From assembly GCA_963576725.1 (NCBI GenBank), contig OY755240.1, forward strand, positions 37,102,629-37,166,628: a DNA stretch of 64,000 bases, given 5' to 3'. This document shows positions 1-9,848 of the stretch, piece by piece (within the stretch, counting starts at the first letter, position 1; each line of letters starts with the position of its first letter). The position numbers were made by a program, and so were the translations under genes. This DNA comes from Azorinus chamasolen (Eukaryota > Mollusca > Bivalvia > Cardiida > Solecurtidae). Under the pieces are notes generated by a model. That model saw nothing but the letters and a program-made list of their open reading frames with translations. It did not search any database and was not told where the DNA came from.

Positions 1-1778
1 TGTAGCATGATATTATGGTCCTCTACAAAAGTTGTTCAAATAATGACCCCCGGGCCAAAAATGGCCCCGCCCAAGGGCTTATCAGTTTTTCATAGGAAAT
101 TTTTTAACAATTTTCTTCTGTGAAACTGTAAGGCCTAGACCTTTGATATTTGGTATGTAGCATGATCTAATGGTCCTTTACAAAAGTGGTTCAAATTATG
201 ACCCCCGGGCCAAAAATGGCCCCACCCAAGGGCTTATCAGTTTTTCATAGGAAAATCTTTAAAAATCTTCTTCTGAAAATGTAAGGCCTAGACCTTTGAT
301 ATTTGGTATGTAGCATGATCTTATGGTCCTCTACAAATATTGTTCAAATTATGACCCCCGGGCCAAAAATGGCTCCGCCCAAGGGCTTATCAGTTTTTCA
401 TAGGAAAATCTTTAAAAATCTTCTTCTCTGAAACTGTAAGGCCTAGACCTTTGATATTTGGTATGTAGCATGATCTTATGATCCTCTACAAATATTGTTC
501 AAATTATGACCCCCGGGCCAAAAATGGCCCCGCCCATGGGCTTATCAGTTTTTCATAGGAAAATCTTTAAAAATCTTCTTCTCTGAAGCTGTAAGGCCTA
601 GACCTTTGATATGTGGTATGTAGCATGATCTTATGATCCTCTACAAATAGTATTTAGATTATGACCCCCGGGCCAAAAATGGCCCTGCCCAAGGGCTTAT
701 CAGTTTTTCATAGGAAATTCTTTAAAAATCTTCTTCTCTGAAACTGTAAGGCCTAGACCTTTGATATTTGGTATGTAGCATGATCTTATGGTCCTCTACA
801 AATATTGTTCAAATTATGACCCCCGGGCCAAAAATGGCTCCGCCCAAGGGCTTATCAGTTTTTCATTGGAAAATCTTTAAAAATCTACTGAAACTGTAAG
901 GCCTAGACCATTGATATTTGGTATGACTAACATGATCTAATGGTCCTCTATAAATATGTAGCTGTGGCTTGTGGTCCTCTGCCAAGAATGTTTAACTTAC
1001 GACCCTGACCACTGGGCAAAACTTGGCCCTGCCTCAGGGCTTATCAGTTTTTCATGGGAAAAATATGAAATATTATTTTTCTCTGAAACCATAAGGCTTA
1101 GACCTTTAATTAATGGCATACTGCTTTGCCTTGTGGTTCTCTACCAAGGTTGTCCACATGATTTCTTGTGGTCAAAAATGGCCCCGCCCCTGGGGTTATC
1201 TCAGGTGAGCGCTTCAGGGCCTCATGGCCCTCTTGTTCATAAAAAGCTTCTTCTCTGAAACAGTAAGGCCTAGACCTTTGGTATTTGGTATGTAGCATCA
1301 TCTAATGGTCCTCTACAAAGATTGTTCAAACTATGACCCCCGGACCAAAAATGGCCCCGGCCCAAAGCTTATCAGTTTTTCATAGGAAAATCGTTGAAAA
1401 TCTTCTCCTAAACTGTAAGGCCTAGACCTTTGAAATTTAGTATGTATTATCATCTGATGGTTTTCTACCAAGATTGTTCAAATTATGACCCCTGGACCAA
1501 AATGGCCCCGCCCCTGGCTTATCAGTTTTTCATAGGAAAATCTTTAAAATCTCCTTCTGTAAAATTGTAAGGCCCGGAACTTTGAAACTTATATGAAGCA
1601 TCATCTAATGTTCCTTTATTTAGATTGTTCAGATTTGAAACTCAAGGCCTAAAATTATGGCTCTTGGTTTCATATTAGCCCTAATCTGAAGCTTACTTAT
1701 TTTTACATAGAAATACAGTGTATGCATATGTCTATAGTAACCAGGTGAGCAATTTAGGGCCATCATGGCCCTCTTGTT
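1..1778 (-). repeat. Helitron-like/pearl-type element, ~154-bp core array; one end outside window
   Basis: About ten degenerate copies of a ~154-bp unit. Each has the landmarks GACCCCCGGGCCAAAAATGG, then a stretch ending in TTTTTCATAGG, then a purine-rich GTAAGGCCTAGACC. The array decays rightward and ends at 1741-1778 with the palindromic motif AGGGCCATCATGGCCCT followed by CTTGTT. The same motif, reverse-complemented, opens the complete elements at 22806 and 40687, so this is the same end in minus orientation. The hairpin/microsatellite end lies left of the window. Short ORFs here are by-products of the repeat. Confidence 0.8.
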
Positions 1779-3398
1779 TAGCTCACCTGAGCAAAGCTCA
1801 GGGTGAGCTTTTTGGAGACTTGAATGTCAGGCGTCCGTCGTGTGGTGTGCGTCGTCCGTCGTGCGTCGTCAACAATTTGGTTGTGAACACTCTAGTGGTC
1901 ACAATTTTAGTACAATCTTCATGAAACATGGTCAGAATGAATGTCTTGATAAAATCTCGGATGAGTTCGAAAGTGGTCAAGTTGGGTTAAAATCTAGGTC
2001 ACTAGGTCAAATAGTAGGAAAACCTTGTGAACCCTCTAGTGGTCATATTTTAGCCCAATTTTCATGAAACTTGGTCAGAATGACTGTCTTGATAAAATAT
2101 CGGAGGAGTTTGAAAAGTGGGTTACGTGGGGTGAAAAACTAGGTCACTAGGTCAAACAGTAGCAAAACCTTGTGAACACTCTAGTGGTCACAATTTTAGT
2201 CCAATCTTCATGAAACTTAGTCAGAACAAATGTCTTCATAAAATCTTGGACGAGTTCTAAAGTGGGTCAAGTGGGGTTAAAAACTAGGTCACTAGGTCAA
2301 ACAGTAGAAAAACCTTGTGAACACTAGTGGTCACATTTTTTGTCCAATCTTCATGAAACTTGGTCAGAACAAATGTCTTGATAAAATCTAGGATGAGTTT
2401 GAAAGTGGGTCAAGTGGGGTTGAAAACTAGGTCACTAGGTCAAACAGTAGAAAAACCTTGTGAACACTCTAGTGGTCACATTTTTTGTCCAATCTTCATG
2501 AAACTTGGTCAGAACAAATGTCTTGATAAAATCTAGGACGAGTTCGAAAGTGGGTCAAGTTGGGTTGAAAACTAGGTCACTAGGTCAAATAGTAGAAAAA
2601 CCTTGTGAACACTCTAGTGGTCACATTTTTTGTCCAATCTTCATGAAACTTGTTCAGAACAAATGTCTTGATAAAATCTCGGACGAGTTTGAAATTGGGT
2701 CAAGTGGGGTTGAAAACTAGGTCACTAGGTCAAACAGTAGAAAAACCTTGTGAACACTCTAGTGGTCACATTTTTTGTCCAATATTCATGAAACTTGGTG
2801 ATAATGATTGTCATGATAAAAGTTCGAAAGAGATTGAAAGTGGGTTATGTGGGGTTAAAAACTAGGTCACTAGGTCAAATAGTAGGAAAACCTTGTGAAC
2901 ACTCTAGATGTCACATCTATAGCCAAATCTTCATGAAAATTGGTCAGAATGATTGTCCTAATAAAATCTTGGACAATTTTGAAAGTGGGTTACGTGTGGT
3001 CAAAAAGTAGGTCACTGGGTCATATCTTAGAAAAATATTGTTTACACTCCAGAGGCCACATTTTTAGCCCAATTTTCCTCAAACTCGCTCAGACTGTTTG
3101 TCTTGAAGATATCAAGGTTGAGTGTGATCACGGGTGGGGTGGGAATAAAATGTAGGTCACTAGGTCAAATCTCAGAAAAAATACTCTAGAGGGCTAATTT
3201 TTAGCCCAATATTCATTGGTCAGAATCATTGCCTTGATCAAGTCAATATTCTAAATCTTTGAAAATCTTGTTCTGTAGAACCACTGCTCATGGTCCACTA
3301 TCAACATTGTTCAAATATTGTCCCTAATGTCAATATTGGCCCTACCCATGGGCTACCTAGCACAAATCTTAAATCCATGGTAATCTTGGCCCTCTTGT
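1779..3398 (-). repeat. Helitron-like/pearl-type element with ~145-bp core array
   Basis: Starts with a terminal hairpin at 1780-1809 (AGCTCACCTGAGC paired with GCTCAGGGTGAGCT). A CGTCGTCCGTCGT microsatellite follows at about 1830-1870, then about nine copies of a 145-bp unit (landmark CTCTAGTGGTCAC, repeating every 145 bp up to about 3200). It ends in a worn copy of the GGCCCTCTTGT end at about 3388-3398. The overlapping 71-residue ORFs spaced 145 bp apart come from this array and are not genes. Confidence 0.8.
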
Positions 3399-5365
3399 CA
3401 TATTTTCTTGTCAGTCCGTCTGTCACGTTTCGTGTCCGGGCAATATCTCCAACAAAGTTAGGCCAAATTCATTATAACTTCACACATTGAAGAAGCATGA
3501 TCTGGAGTAGTGTCATGCACAAGGGCCATAACTCTAGCATCAATATTTTTGGAGTTATTCCCCTTTTTAGCTCACCAGAGCACAAAGTGCTCAGGGTGAG
3601 CTTTTGTGATCGCCTGATGTCCGTCGTCGTCCGTCGTCCCGCGTCAACAATTTGAACCTTTAAAAATCTTCTCCTCTGAATCTACAGGGTTCTCAGCTTT
3701 CATCTTTGGTACATAGCATCACCTATAGGTCCTCTACAAAATTTATATAAATGCCCCTGGGGTCAAAATTGGCCCCACCCCAGGGGTTGGAAGTTTTCAA
3801 TAGAAACTTATAGTAAAACTTTGAAAATCTTCTCCTCTGAAACCAGAAGGTTCTCAGCTTTCATATTTGGCACATAGCATCATGTTTAGGTCCTCTACAA
3901 AAGTTATATAAATTATGACCCTGGGGTCAAAATTGGCCCTGCCCCAGGGGTGGGAAGTTTTCAATTGAAACAAATAGTGAAATCTTTGAAAATCTTCTCC
4001 TCTGAAACTGAAAGGCTCTCATCTTTCATATTTGGCACAGAGCATCATGTTTAGGTCCTCTACAAAAGTTATATAAATTATGTCCCTGGGGTCAAAATTG
4101 GCCCCGCCCCAGGGGTGGGTAGTTTTCAGAATAGAAACAAATAGTGAAATCTTTGAAAATCTTCTCCTCTGAAACTGGAAGGCTCTCAGATTTCATATTC
4201 GGCACAGAGCATCATGTTCAGGTCCTCTACAAAAGTTATATAAATTATGGCCCTGGGGTCAAAATTGGCCGCCCCCCAGGGGTGGTAAGTTTTCAATAGA
4301 AACAAATAGTGAAATCTTTGAAAATCTTCTTCTCTGAAACTGGAAGGCGCTCAGCTTTCATATTTGGCACATAACATCATGTTTAGGTCCTCTACAAAAG
4401 TTATATTAATTATGTCCCTGGGGTCAAAATTGGCCCCGCCCCAGGGGTGGGTAGTTTTCAGAATAGAAACAAATAGTGAAATCTTTGAAAATCTTCTCCT
4501 CTGAAACTGAACGGCGCTCATCTTTCATATTTGGCACAGAGCATCATGTTCAGGTCCTCTACAAAAGTTATATTAATCTTGGCCCTGGGGTCAAAATTGG
4601 CCCCGCCCCAGGGGTGGGTAGTTTTCAGAATGGAAACAAATAGTGAAATCTTTGAAAATCTTCTCCTGAAACTGGAAGGCTCTCATCTTTCATATTTGGC
4701 ACAGAGCATCATGTTCAGGTCCTCTTCAAAAGTTATATAAATTATGGCCCTGGGGTCAAAATTGGCCCCTCCCCAGGGGTGGGCTGTTTTCAATGGAAAC
4801 AAATAGTGAAATCTTTGAAAATCTTCTCCTCTGAAACTGGAAGGCTCTCAGCTTTCATATTTGGCACAGAGCATCATGTTCAGGTCCTCTTCAAAAGTTA
4901 AATAAATTATGGCCCTGGGGTCAAAATTGGCCCCGCCCCAGGGGTGGGCTGTTTTCAATGGAAACAAATAGTGAAATCTTTGAAAATCTTCTCTGAAACT
5001 GGAAGGCTCTCAGCTTGCATATTTGGCACAGAGCATCATGTTCAGGTCCTCTACAAAAGTTATATAAATTATGCCCCTGGGGTCAAAATTGGCCTGCCCC
5101 AGGGGTGGGAAGTTTTCAATGGAAACAAATAGTAAAATCTTTGAAAATCTTCTCCTCTAAAAACATGTAGTGAAAATCTTCTCCTCTGTTTGTCTGGTGA
5201 GCGCTTCAGGGCCATTCTGGCCCTCTTGTCATATTTTTTTTGTCCGGACAATAACTCTTTATCTACTGGTTCAATTGATTTGAAACTTCACATATGGAAC
5301 AAGCATGATGAGGGGTAGTGTCATGCACAAGGGCCATAACTCTAGTATCTATATTTTTGGAGTTA
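3399..5365 (-). repeat. Interrupted array of the GGCCATAACTC ~150-bp repeat family (host of nested insertions)
   Basis: The pieces 3399-3568 and 5232-5365 are consecutive units of the family seen complete at 58719-59980, in reverse orientation (landmarks GGCCATAACTCTAG, TTTTTGGAGTTATTCCCC, TTGTCCGGACAATA). They are separated by the element at 3569-5231, which sits exactly between CCCCTTTTT and CATATTTT of the unit. The preceding element ends at that same CATATTTT, and a further one begins at that same TTTTT at 5366. Confidence 0.75.
3569..5231 (-). repeat. Complete Helitron-like/pearl-type element, ~165-bp core array
   Basis: The hairpin end is at 3569-3602 (AGCTCACCAGAGC paired with GCTCAGGGTGAGCT). 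A CCGTCGTCGTCCGTCGT microsatellite follows, then about nine copies of a ~165-bp unit with landmark CCTGGGGTCAAAATTGGCC. The opposite end is GGTGAGCGCTTCAGGGCC plus ATTCTGGCCCTCTTGT at 5196-5231. No protein is encoded. This is the same family as the elements at 40687 and 63276, in the opposite orientation. Confidence 0.85.
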
Positions 5366-5640
5366 TTCCCCTTTTTAGCTCCTGCACAAAGTGCCAGGTG
5401 AGGTATTGTGAGGGGGCAGTGTCCGGCATCCGTCGTCGTGTGTCGTGCGTATGTCTTTGATATAGGTATGTAGCATCATCTAATGGTCCTCTACAAAGAT
5501 TGTTCAGATTATGACCCCCGGACCAAAAATGGCCCCGCCCCGGGGCTTATCAGTTTTTCATAGGATTTTTTTTTAAAAATCTTCTTCTCTGAAACCATAA
5601 GGCCTAGATCTTTGATATTTGCTTTGACAGTATGCTCTGT
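5366..5640 (-). repeat. Hairpin end plus about one core unit of a truncated Helitron-like element
   Basis: A diverged hairpin end (AGCTCCTGCACAAAGTGCCAGGTGAGG) and a CGTCGTCGTGTGTCGTGCG microsatellite are followed by one unit of the ~154-bp core type seen at 1-1778. The element then fades out. Non-coding. Confidence 0.65.
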
Positions 5641-5815
5641 TGTATTTATAGGAAATTTCTTTCATATAAGGCCCTTTGTTTGAATATTGTTTCATAAGTA
5701 CATGCATTTTATATTTAAACTAGTGTGGTGTTCTTACTCTAGAACATTGTAAGATTGTGGTGAAAAACATTTGTTGAGGCATTGCATGTGCAAGTCCTAC
5801 AATATGATGATAGTG

Positions 5816-6115
5816 ATGTTATACAATAATTACCTCTTTCCATGCCAGCGACAATATAGATGTTACACAATAATTATGTCTTTTCCATGCCAGCGAAAAT
5901 AGGGATGTTATACAATAACTACCTCTTTCCATGCCAGGGATAGGGATGTTATACAATAATTACCTCTTTCCATGCCAGCGACAATATAGATGTTACACAA
6001 TAATTACCTCTTTCCATGCCAGTGACAATATGGTTGTTACACAATAATTACGTCTTTCCATGCCAGCGACAATAGAGATGTTATACAATAATTAGCTCTT
6101 TCCATGCCAGCGACA
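5816..6115. repeat. ~44-bp minisatellite
   Basis: About seven copies of a ~44-bp unit with landmarks TTATACAATAATTACCTC and TTTCCATGCCAGCGACAATA. One internal copy is shortened. No ORF is maintained. The 175 bases before it hold nothing recognisable. Confidence 0.9.
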
Positions 6116-6505
6116 GTTTAATGATTACCTATGCCAACAGTTTGATCCAGATGAGATGCTTAGTAACTGATCAGGATCCAAACTGTTTGACTTTCTGATT
6201 ATGGTTCCTGAAAATCAGTTGAGAAATTCCGCTTTCATAATTTGCAGTAGAGAATAAAGTTTTACAGACAACAATTACTTTCCATGCAAAAAGTTAAATG
6301 GTACCAGCCAATAATGAACACCGTCTGGTACAATTGTCAAACTTCAATATTTTCTTCATTCCTCTGAGTGCCATACTTAGAGATACAACACACTTACATA
6401 TGTAGCACTTTTTTTCAGTTGAAAATAGCTTACTAAAAGATTAGAGATGGAAAGTGGAAAAACAACATGAAGAATTTTCTTACTCTGAATTGTGTTCTCT
6501 TTCAG

Positions 6506-6705
6506 GGGCAGGCAAAATGTTACCAAAGGATTCACATAAGAAGAAGATCATCGATCATTTGTCTCGTTATATTCCATCATTCCAAGATATTTTTGATGAG
6601 GAGTCATTCTACATATTTGTGTTTATGATTATGTTAGTAACAATATGTGTGGCTGTTTTCCTAGCCAAGAAGATAGAGATCAAGGATGCTGGACATGTTG
6701 ACTGA
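6506..6705 (+). CDS. Small single-pass membrane protein, last exon
   Basis: A pyrimidine-rich splice acceptor ending in TTTCAG at 6505 is followed 11 bases later by an ATG at 6517. This opens a 62-residue protein that stops at 6703-6705. The N-terminal half is charged (KKK near residue 8, then a DEE cluster near residues 27-29). One strongly hydrophobic segment, about residues 31-50 (FYIFVFMIMLVTICVAVFLA), ends in a KKIEIK stop-transfer motif and a short polar tail. Length and layout fit the SMIM-type small integral membrane proteins, but I do not recognise the family. The ATG is in frame with the ORF upstream of the splice site, so the protein could instead be longer, with more N-terminal sequence from an earlier exon. 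An AATAAA lies at 7059-7064. What points to a real exon is the acceptor plus the compact hydrophobic design; the function is unknown. Confidence 0.5.
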
Positions 6706-7445
6706 GACCAGTCCAAGAATGGGAAAAAATGAGTCCAGAAGAGAATCATAGAAATAGTTGACATAAATGTCAATTAAACAACATTAGTTGATACTTGGGA
6801 AATAATTGACTGAATATTTTCACCATTTTTTATTTGCCAACAGCAACAGATTTAGAAAATCTCAGTGTGTAGTTCTGACATAGATTCAACACTGACCTTG
6901 ACTGAATGGAAATGTTTCGCACAATCAACTGAAATGTCATTTATGCAAGTTTAGTTGACTGACATTGTAAGATGTGGAGTACCTTTTCTTCTATTTTCAG
7001 AACTTATGGTCCAACTGTGGTCATTTGTAAAAGTGATATGTACAACTCTAATTAAAGTAATAAATCTTGTTTATACTAATTACTTACATAATTTGATTTA
7101 TTTTTTCAAAATAAAATTACAACACTGGAATGCAGTACAAGTTTGATCCCTGCTAGATATTTCATTTTGTATTTGTGTCAATTTCTCTAGTCCAATTGTT
7201 TTACAATGCATTCATATCCTGTGAGATTTAAATTTTTTGACTTTGTTTATTCATAGAAATATACATTTGTTTATTCATAGAAATTTACATTTCTGTCTCA
7301 TTTTCCTTAATATTGTAATCAATGTAAAAACAATGTCAGTAAGGCACTCAGCCAAAGGGAATTATATTTATTTATGATTAAATGTTATATGGAGATTGAA
7401 AAACTTTTAGTTTTATTTTATAATTAGTGCATATTTCATTTTAAT
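6706..7445 (+). other. 3' UTR-like AT-rich region
   Basis: Downstream of the small membrane-protein stop. It holds AATAAA at 7059-7064 and a local duplication (TTTATTCATAGAAAT, near 7246 and again near 7269). No other coding signal was seen. Confidence 0.35.
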
Positions 7446-7764
7446 TGGAAAAGTAGTAAAGTCAAGCAGGCAAAGCCACATACAAGACGCAACCACCACC
7501 AAAACACCGATAGACAGCATGACACACACACACCCAAACGCACACACACACACACACACGAAATGAACACAGAAAACACCAAAAGACACACAAGAACCAG
7601 AGACAAACGTTCCACACATGAACAAAATCACAAGCACAAAGACGCAAGGCAAACAAAAGGAAGGGTGACAGAGAGAATACCGCCTTGGCACGGTCAGTAG
7701 CAAAAACACCACTGGGGGTTTAAACCGGTTTACGGACGTCCTAACCTCAAACTTCTCTCAAAGT
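7446..7764 (-). mobile_element. Short AC-microsatellite-bearing element, copy 1
   Basis: One of three near-identical ~320-335-bp copies (others 16794-17130 and 18215-18543). The edge is TGGAAAAGTAGTAAAGTC. A variable (AC)n tract, a CACAAGAACC region and a GGTTTAAACC palindrome follow, and the far edge is CTTCTCTCAAAGT. The hydrophobic ORF across it is translated (GT)n repeat, not a gene. It may be a SINE or another short non-autonomous element; GGTTTAAACCCCC is only a weak pol III B-box match. Confidence 0.75.
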
Positions 7765-7936
7765 TTGAAAAACATTTTCCAAACACTTGTTTATGTCATA
7801 AAAGGAGTCTCAAAATATAAAAGCACAGGACTGATTGCTTTATTCCAAGTGGTTTACCATCATAGTTTTAGCAATGAATTAGTTATATATAATGTAATTT
7901 TAACAAAGAACTAAACGTCCTAAACATTTGTTAAGT

Positions 7937-8341
7937 ATGAATAAAATCTCAGCAATTCTGCTTGCTCTCTTTATGGGCCTAACAGACTTCACTGTCAGTA
8001 CAGTTCTATACTGTCAAGGCAACACATTTAGATCAATCTTCAGCACTGATTTGTATAGATACAATTTTTACTCATCTGTTTTAGAACTATGGTGTTTTGG
8101 AATTGTTCGATTAAATGTGATAATTGGTGTTGTAATTGGCATTTTCATAAACCCAGCAGCAGGTGTTGTCAGGGTCAAAGTATACAGAAATATTGCCATC
8201 ATTTGTGTGTGCTTCACTTGCATGTTCACAATTGTAAAACTACTTGCTGTGTCTGGTAACACAAAATGTCTGAATAATGTTTGGTTTTGGGGACTGTTTT
8301 CATGGACTATATGCTGCTCAGTTATGTTTGTGATACAATGA
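7937..8341 (+). CDS. ABCB9/TAPL-like half-transporter, N-terminal TMD0 exon (partial gene)
   Basis: The first ATG is at 7937, and the frame runs 134 codons to a TGA at 8339-8341. The product is almost entirely membrane-spanning, with about four hydrophobic segments. Its order of motifs matches the N-terminal TMD0 domain of ABCB9 (TAPL) as I know it: a Met-initiated first helix with an acidic residue (GLTDFTVST), then SVLELW, a charged R followed by a glycine-rich helix (GVVIGIF), then VKLL, then NVWFWGLFSWT. ABCB9 is a lysosomal peptide-exporting ABC half-transporter, and its TMD0 directs lysosomal targeting. No core transmembrane or nucleotide-binding exons are recognisable downstream. Either the remaining exons lie outside the window beyond a very long intron, or this is an isolated gene fragment. 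The TGA right after the homologous region is probably intronic read-through past an unrecognised donor site. Confidence 0.55.
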   Translation: MNKISAILLALFMGLTDFTVSTVLYCQGNTFRSIFSTDLYRYNFYSSVLELWCFGIVRLNVIIGVVIGIFINPAAGVVRVKVYRNIAIICVCFTCMFTIVKLLAVSGNTKCLNNVWFWGLFSWTICCSVMFVIQ

Positions 8342-8616
8342 ATTATGCTTGGATTAGTATTAAAAAACATGTAGTGTTTAAAAACTTAAGACAAGTTTCT
8401 ACTTCAAAGGCACATTGGAAACTAGCGCTTATTATAGATTTAAAGGGGTGACGGTCGTTTCGTCAAACTGCCAGTTCGTCAAAAAGATTATACAGTACAA
8501 ACGGGGTTGTCGTTTCGTCAAAAAGGATTATATAGCGAATTGATTTATATATCCCTTTTTGACGAACTGGCAGTTCGACGAAATGACCTATATGATTAGA
8601 TCTATTAACCTTAGTT

Positions 8617-8905
8617 TGGATCTAGATGAGATCTGGATCAGAACTGTATGCTTTGTGGTGATTAATTAACTCAGAAATAGTGAAGAATGCGACAGTACCG
8701 TATACTTTATGCATGCTACAGGCCAATTCGTGATTACTGTTTCAAATAGTTTGGGTCTATATCAGATCTGGATCAGAATTGAATGCTTTTTAGTGATTAA
8801 TTAACTCAGAATTAATTAATTAATGAAGCATGCGACAGTACAGTACGATACTTTATGCACGCTACGGGCGAATTCGTGATTACTGTTTCAAATAGTTTAG
8901 ATCCA
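8617..8905. repeat. Two direct ~145-bp repeats inside the 8437-9848 element
   Basis: Two successive blocks share GATCTGGATCAGAA, GTGATTAATTAACTCAGAA, TGCGACAGTAC, ACTTTATGCA and AATTCGTGATTACTG. A partial third start with the related GTTTGGATCCAGAT occurs near 9009. Confidence 0.8.
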
Positions 8906-9671
8906 GATGACACTCGATAATTAACTCAGAGAAATATTGATGACGGCGACACTGAATTAGCAAACAGAAAGTTAGCCGTTTTGAATGCGTTATTATTGTT
9001 GCAAATAGTTTGGATCCAGATAAGATCTGCATAAACTGTTTGACGTACATTCGGTGCTATTTTATAATGACATTTTTGACGAATTTTGCCGAGGTCATTT
9101 AGGCTAATATTTAATAAAGATTATTATTATTACATTTTTGAAGTGTGGTTATATATGCAGAAGATGGCATTTGTCAGTTTTCTGCATAATCCGAAAAGGG
9201 CACATTAAAGTGATCACGCACCAGTTTCACTAGCGGTGCTGATTGATTAGGAAGGGGGATTAACGTTAATTACACAATAAAGTGTTGATAAAAGTTTGTG
9301 CCGCCGAACCCGTGTCGCTAATTGGTTTGTAGATCTGAAAAAGCTATTAGACTAACACGTGTAATTTTTGCACACTTATAGAGTAATTAATATTTGTTTT
9401 TTGCTTTACATATCTTACTTTGTAAAACTTTTAAACATTTTAATCAACAAATTGGTATCACGATTAATCTTATAATTTGTATATTACAATTTTTAAGTGC
9501 TGTCCTATCATTTCCAAACTCGATAGTTCCGCATACGCAAAAAATCTGTTTGTTGTTCGAGAATTACTCATAGCCCTATATAATTTGGGGATCAGTTAAT
9601 TTTTCTGGTTTCTTAATTCAACAAAATAACATACATTTAACATTTGTATTTGTATTGAAATAACCCCATGT

Positions 9672-9712
9672 TGTAAATCCTGGGCGAATAAAGTATTTGT
9701 CTGTCTGTCTGT
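9672..9712 (+). repeat. Possible 3' tail of a non-LTR retroelement or SINE
   Basis: The motif GGGCGAATAAAGTATTTG is followed by (TCTG)n. A polyadenylation-like signal running directly into a short tandem repeat is typical of RTE/L2-type and SINE 3' ends. No coding remnant was seen upstream. Confidence 0.3.
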
Positions 9713-9848
9713 CAACAGATTTATTGAAATACTATTCATATATATCAGGTAATATATCCTTTTTGACGAAACGTCTTTCGTCAAAACTATATATCGCCTT
9801 TTTGACGAACTGGCATTTTGACGAAACGACCATAATTCGATTTAAAGG

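Larger units (their letters stand above)
8437..9848. mobile_element. Non-autonomous inverted-repeat DNA transposon, ~1.39 kb, with a 10-bp target duplication
   Basis: The ends are inverted. The left end from about 8454 reads GGTCGTTTCGTCAAACTGCC and continues AGTTCGTCAAAAAG; the right end at about 9798-9832 is its reverse complement with two or three mismatches. The direct repeat GATTTAAAGG flanks the element (8437-8446 and 9839-9848). A second inverted copy of the terminal sequence lies inside at about 8555-8590, so the left end can fold back on itself. The interior has no transposase ORF. A 9-10-bp duplication would fit a Mutator-like origin, but that is inference. Confidence 0.7.

Noticed and set aside
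2505..3155. Four overlapping ORFs of 71 codons spaced 145 bp apart
   Set aside because: They are successive units of the 145-bp array read in shifting frames, with no protein-like composition.
1..5231. Regularly spaced repeats that might suggest a CRISPR array
   Set aside because: The units are directly adjacent, 145-165 bp long and degenerate; there are no unique spacers, and the DNA is animal.
7413..7712. Hydrophobic Cys/Val-rich ORFs here and at 16846-17442 and 18178-18489
   Set aside because: They are translations of (GT)n microsatellite in three copies of one short element.
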